Assembly (NCBI GenBank): GCA_038373865.1
Contig: JAXGGA010005787.1
Coordinates: forward strand, 1-64,000
Direction: 5' to 3'
Length of the DNA: 64,000 nucleotides
From: Uloborus plumipes
Lineage: Eukaryota > Arthropoda > Arachnida > Araneae > Uloboridae
The position numbers and the translations under genes are program-made. Shown piece after piece: positions 59,844 to 64,000 of this stretch. Each line of letters begins with the position of its first letter. Position 1 is the stretch's first letter. The notes beneath the pieces are model-generated. The model saw nothing but the letters and a program-made list of their open reading frames with translations. It ran no database searches and was not told where the DNA came from.

Positions 59844-60006
59844 AAAGTTTGGGAACTGCTGTGCTAAATGGTATATCACATTTAGTTATATCTATTAGTA
59901 TAGAAGTGAAACAGCTCACTTTTACAACGATAAATATCTAATGGTAAATAGTAGTTGTACACTTGTAATTTTTTCCCCTACGGAAAAAATTGCTAAAAAG
60001 TTTTAT

Positions 60007-60946
60007 GGGCGATTCTCTGTAAACTCGTCATTTTTCACACGAAATCTGTCCGGGCACGGTTTTTTGAAATGTTCGTATAACTATAATACTATTGCTCATG
60101 AAAATGAATCTATTACTTTGGTTTGATAGAGGGCCAATTGAAGTTTGTGTTTTTCTGATAAATCATGATAGGGGGTAAGTCCCCTGCCTAGTATAACTAG
60201 GCAGGGGACTGTGCCAGGTGACTGTGTTTTTGCTCTTTGTTGCGTAATCTGCAAAACTATTGGAACATAATTAGTTACGAGACTACCTATAAATTGAGGC
60301 ACAAATCGTGGACAATATAACTAATATGTTTTATAATTAAATTAATTGACATTAATAAAATCACTTCCCAGGGGACTGTTTTCGCAATGACCCTGATGCA
60401 TACTTTCATCACGAATGTGGCTCTCAAACTAAGCAAAGTAGCGTTTCAACACCGTTCTCGGCGATTTCGGTAAATTCACACTGATTACTTTAAACTTCAT
60501 GCCAAAAAGAATTTGCAAAAGTTATAGATTTCTCATATTACAGCTTTGAATTTGTTGCAGGGGACTGTTTGAAAAAACTCCGGACAGAAGTTACACGACA
60601 AATTTAAGTTTTAGAAATACATAATTATACCTTATTTCATAAGAAAAATATAGCTTCATTATTCTATTTTTGAATATTAATTGCCAAATTTACGTAGTGT
60701 TAATATGTTTTTTGAAATACTATCTTTAACAGTTAGACTATGGGATTGGGACAGCCAGGGGACTGTGTTTTTGGCGCTTAGATAATTTCTAGAAAAAAAA
60801 ATTAAAATGTTATCACTCCAAATACAATTGGGCCACAAAGTATTAATGCTTTACTTGTATTAAGAGCGATAATTACCTTATTACACTTTATTATTTTTTA
60901 AATACTCAGTCCGGACAGCCAATCACCAGTTTACAGAGAATCGCCC
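60007..60946. mobile_element. 940-bp inverted-repeat transposon with recurrent CAGGGGACTG motif
   Basis: GGGCGATTCTCTGTAAACT at left and its exact complement at right (60928-60946) form 19-bp terminal repeats, flanked by TTAT on both sides (60003-60006, 60947-60950). The motif CAGGGGACTG recurs near 60202, 60369, 60558 and 60755, and at 60178-60210 forms a 15-bp perfect stem AGTCCCCTGCCTAGT with an ATA loop. There is no transposase frame. Superfamily unknown; a 4-bp TTAT duplication is unusual. Confidence 0.9.
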
Positions 60947-61429
60947 TTATATAAAACGCTTACAAGGAGATAATTCATTTTTATAATTACCCATACAAAT
61001 GCGGGATACTTTAACTCAATATTAATGTGCTGCTCACTACAATAGTTGTTATTGCACCGTAAAGTTTACTATTTCGTGGACAGATTTCAAATTGACCGAC
61101 CAAATTTCATAAATGAGTTTTCGTCAAAATCTGACTCTCGTTGTTGCTGCTTTGAGGGAGGTACATAAATAATCGTGCAAATTGTCAAATTTTAAGACAT
61201 TACAAAAAAAAAAAAAAGAAAAAATCACATCAATCATGAAAGATTGAAGCCAAATCCTGGCGATTTTTATCACCTCACCAGATTACGTTTTATGCTTACA
61301 TTGTATGATTGCTAACTGGAAGAATTCTTTGAAAATAAAGCGAGCTCCACGAATAAGGGAAGAAATTTATAATAATGACAGTATTACATTACTTCAACAA
61401 AGTTTTTACACAATCGAACGGAAGTGTGA

Positions 61430-61573
61430 GGGCCATGCTCCACATCGACGTAAAGCAGAAAAAATAGGCAGAAGCGTAAAATGGATTCAATGGTATTCCT
61501 ATGGAAAGTACCCGGATTTTCGGTTTCTGCCTTCAGTTTCGGTCGCGTTTTACGCTGATGTGGAGCATGGCCC
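61430..61573. mobile_element. PIF/Harbinger-like MITE, 144 bp
   Basis: GGGCCATGCTCCACATC and its complement GATGTGGAGCATGGCCC are at the ends, and the inverted similarity continues inward through CGTAAAA and GGCAGAA. TGA flanks both sides (61427-61429, 61574-61576). GGG...CCC ends with a 3-bp duplication fit PIF/Harbinger. Frames across it on both strands are incidental. Confidence 0.85.
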
Positions 61574-61627
61574 TGACATTGAAAAGTTGTAGGCAAAAAT
61601 AGAAAATGGCAAAAGGTAATCTTACTG

Positions 61628-61753
61628 CAATACGTATCGAAAGACTACAGTAGGACTTCTCAGCAGTAAATTCGATAAATTGTTGATATTTTCTTCGTAC
61701 TTTCGCTCCAAGTTCTTAAAGATATGCCCGGGGTAAGTTCCATTTTTACATAC
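61628..61753 (+). repeat. Direct repeat, copy 2
   Basis: The diverged second copy of 59715-59843, with GTTGATATTTTCTTCGTACT and CCAAGTTCTTAAAGATATG in the same order. Confidence 0.85.
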
Positions 61754-63271
61754 TATTTTATTTTATTTGATTTTATTACCAAGGTGATATATTTCCAAAT
61801 CTTTGATTTATTTATCTACTACCCGTGCTACAGTATGAAAATCTTAAAAAGTTGTGCAAGATGTTCTGCTTATATAAATAATAATTTTGATAAATTTTAC
61901 TGCACTTATACGGATAAATATATGAAAATTTACTGAATTTGCAGCTGAATGGCCCGTACCGGTTAGTTGTTCTTTTCATAACAAAATTATTTTTACTGCT
62001 ATACTCTTTGAATATTTTCTTAATGCGTGTTGATTTAAGCAGTCTAAAATCCTCTGGTACGTAATCTCATTTTTTTTTCTTTATTTCGAGAAATTTTTAA
62101 GAAATGTACACATCAATGTTACTGTCGAGCGTTCGTATTCAGCCAATTTGATCATTTTCAAAACATAGCGGTAGTTGAAGACCTACTAATCAATTTTACT
62201 GAATTCAAAGTCAATATGTAATTTTTACGCTTGTATTGCATTGACCACATTGACATTGTAAACATTGTTACTTTATATGTGTAACCGAACTCCATGACTT
62301 CATCGCATTTGTGAAGTTTATTTTCAGATCTTTCAAATCTATAAATTGTATATCTTCTTAGGAAATCATTTCAGCGGTTAAAGAGTTCATACTTTTGCTA
62401 AAAAAGTAGCTTAAACAAAATTTGGGAGAACAAAAAGTAGCCAAAATAGAATTAATGAAAAAAAAGTAGCATAAATAGAATTACTGAGCATAAAAAGCAA
62501 GTTGTATTTTTTTTTTTTTTCATTAACGCCATCGTCTCAAAGCAGCAGGAGGATATCTTACTGTTGTTTTCAGGTTTATATGTCTCACTGTTGCTCCGAG
62601 GTGACGATGTACTTTTACTTCTTTAACGAATCTGCAAAATTATGTTGCATGTCAAATTCAACTTTTAATGAGGATTTTACTCACATTATCTGTTAGTTTT
62701 TACCGTATTTAGAATAGTTCCATTTCACTTTCTAGCACACCTTTATGTTAAAAGATAATAAGAGAATGATATTAAAAGCGCTTCTGTCCCGCTAATGAAA
62801 CTCTTCAGGGTTCGATAAAAGTGTTTACTTCATTTATTAAGAAATTTTATTCCACAAGAATTTTTATGTCTTATATGGCCACAAGTAGGATCATTATTTC
62901 ACCCGCAATAACGTTTGATTTTGCTACTGAAATTAATTAGAATTTATTATTATTATTTTTTATAAATTGGACGTATGCCCTTTCTGTCACCAATAACTTG
63001 AAAATCTAGGTTAGAGTGGTAAAAATATAACTCACGTAAACCAGGTTTGTTTTAAACTGATTTATGATAATTGAAAATATTATAACCAAGGGACAAAAAT
63101 AATCTGTATGAATAAAATCAATCTTAAGAAAATACTTATTGTATTTTCCTCTTTCTCTTGTTTTTTGAGAAATAATATAATCTAGTGTAAAAACGAAAGT
63201 TAATAAAGAACAAAAGCTAAAATACTGTGAAAAACTAAAAAGTTTCACATGTGTATAAAACTAATATTCAT
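61754..63271. other. Non-coding DNA with a short AAAAAGTAGC repeat
   Basis: AAAAAGTAGC followed by TTAAAC, CAAAAT or ATAAAT recurs three times at 62399-62490. A T run follows at 62507-62520. No exon or transposon ends seen. Confidence 0.35.
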
Positions 63272-63379
63272 CTCAGGTAGCACAAATAACCTTTAAACGT
63301 TTTATTAACGTTTTTAAGCGGTTGTTACAACGTTAATAACCATTTTACAACCTTTAAAAAACGAAGTGTGCTACTTGGG
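63272..63379. mobile_element. Small MITE-like inverted repeat
   Basis: CTCAGGTAGCACA at left pairs with TGTGCTACTTGGG at right (complement CCCAAGTAGCACA). The inside is itself rich in inverted AACCTTTAAA/AACGTT words. The CCCAAGTAGCA end resembles that of the MITE at 21115, so both may belong to one superfamily. No target duplication is clear. Confidence 0.55.
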
Positions 63380-63503
63380 ACCAAATACATTTTTCCATAG
63401 AAATATTCTTTTTCTCTCCCTCTCTTGTCCAGTTTTGTGGACCAAGTTCGATGCACGTATTAATGTGATTATAATCAAATTTGCTCTGAATAACCTTTTT
63501 TGA

Positions 63504-64000
63504 CAGTGGCGCACATAGCTTCCCCGCAGCCCCAAGGCGCGGGGAGGGGGGGGACGCACAATTCATAGAAATAGCACTATGAGCTACAAGGTAAATTTTT
63601 TAAAAATAGTTTAATAGGGGGGGGGCACACTTACAAATCTTGCATATGGGCTCACGTAAGTCTATGTACGGTACTGCTTTTTGATATCAGTTATGTCCCC
63701 TACAACATGGGAATGTACCCTTTGTACTCAATGGTAGCTCGACTGAGCGTGAGCAGTGCTACTTTTTGCAAGCATGAAAGTATGATTTTGAAGACAGTTA
63801 AAAAGCTAATATTCACCCATTTGTGTGCGGTTTATTTCTCGTGTGATAACTAATCTTTCCAAGGCACATGGAAGGGTTAGTGGCGTAAATAGCACCCCCG
63901 CAAATTTCGTGTTGTGGGGGAGGGGGGGGCACGAGCTTTGAGGGCGTCTGATCCAGAAAAATAACACCATGAGTTGTACAGGGAATTTTTTTTTTTTTTT
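63504..64000. repeat. Two related repeat copies with hAT-like starts
   Basis: CAGTGGCGCACATAGCTTCC at 63506 and TTAGTGGCGTAAATAGCACC at 63879 begin similar segments. Both continue to a GGGGAGGGGGGG run and then to ATAGCACTATGAGCTACAAGG and ATAACACCATGAGTTGTACAGG respectively. The second runs off the window. CAGTGGCG suggests a hAT terminus; no right end is seen. Confidence 0.5.

Overview
The window looks like gene-poor, AT-rich animal nuclear DNA. The one host coding segment I can support is the first coding exon of a G-protein alpha subunit of the G12/13 (concertina) class at the extreme left, on the minus strand, ending at a splice donor. The types of repeats (tRNA-headed SINEs, Helitrons whose 3' end is a hairpin followed by CTAG, hAT, piggyBac-like, Mutator-like, pogo-like and mariner-like non-autonomous elements, a CR1-like LINE, a Ty3/gypsy relic) suggest an arthropod with a large genome. 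A spider or other arachnid is my best guess from remembered repeat families, but this is inference.

Layout. 1-1650: G-alpha exon with its leader and probable promoter. 3.0-4.7 kb: two MITEs. 5.6-8.0 kb: a 120-bp satellite array of about 20 copies with an invariant hairpin block. 8.3-13.9 kb: hAT MITEs, a SINE, palindromes and microsatellites. 15.3-17.6 kb: a long palindromic mariner-like element with a SINE inserted in one arm. 18.1-23.7 kb: a Helitron end, a large inverted-repeat element, a CR1-like LINE split by a MITE, then a 128-bp tandem duplication hit once by a Mutator-like MITE and once by a Helitron. 24.9-26.9 kb: a degenerate tandem duplication and a TTAA-flanked piggyBac-like MITE. 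29.07-33.54 kb: a three-level nest, with a fold-back element inside a hAT element inside a TTAA MITE. 34.6-36.6 kb: a MITE and a 180-bp tandem repeat. 39.4-43.0 kb: Helitron ends and a rearranged Ty3/gypsy element with an LTR at the left and an inverted LTR tip at the right, flanked by a 4-bp duplication. 46.1-46.7 kb: a mini-hAT keeping the transposase dimerisation region. 52-58 kb: a pogo-like MITE and two families of old tandem arrays. 59-64 kb: a 940-bp inverted-repeat transposon with a recurrent internal motif, a Harbinger-like MITE and further repeat ends.

Apart from the G-alpha exon, no host gene function can be read here. The window's interest is its transposon record: target-site duplications, paralogous empty sites and nesting give an ordered insertion history. 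Several elements have structures that are unusual or that I cannot place in a named family. All boundaries were read by eye; no database comparison was possible.
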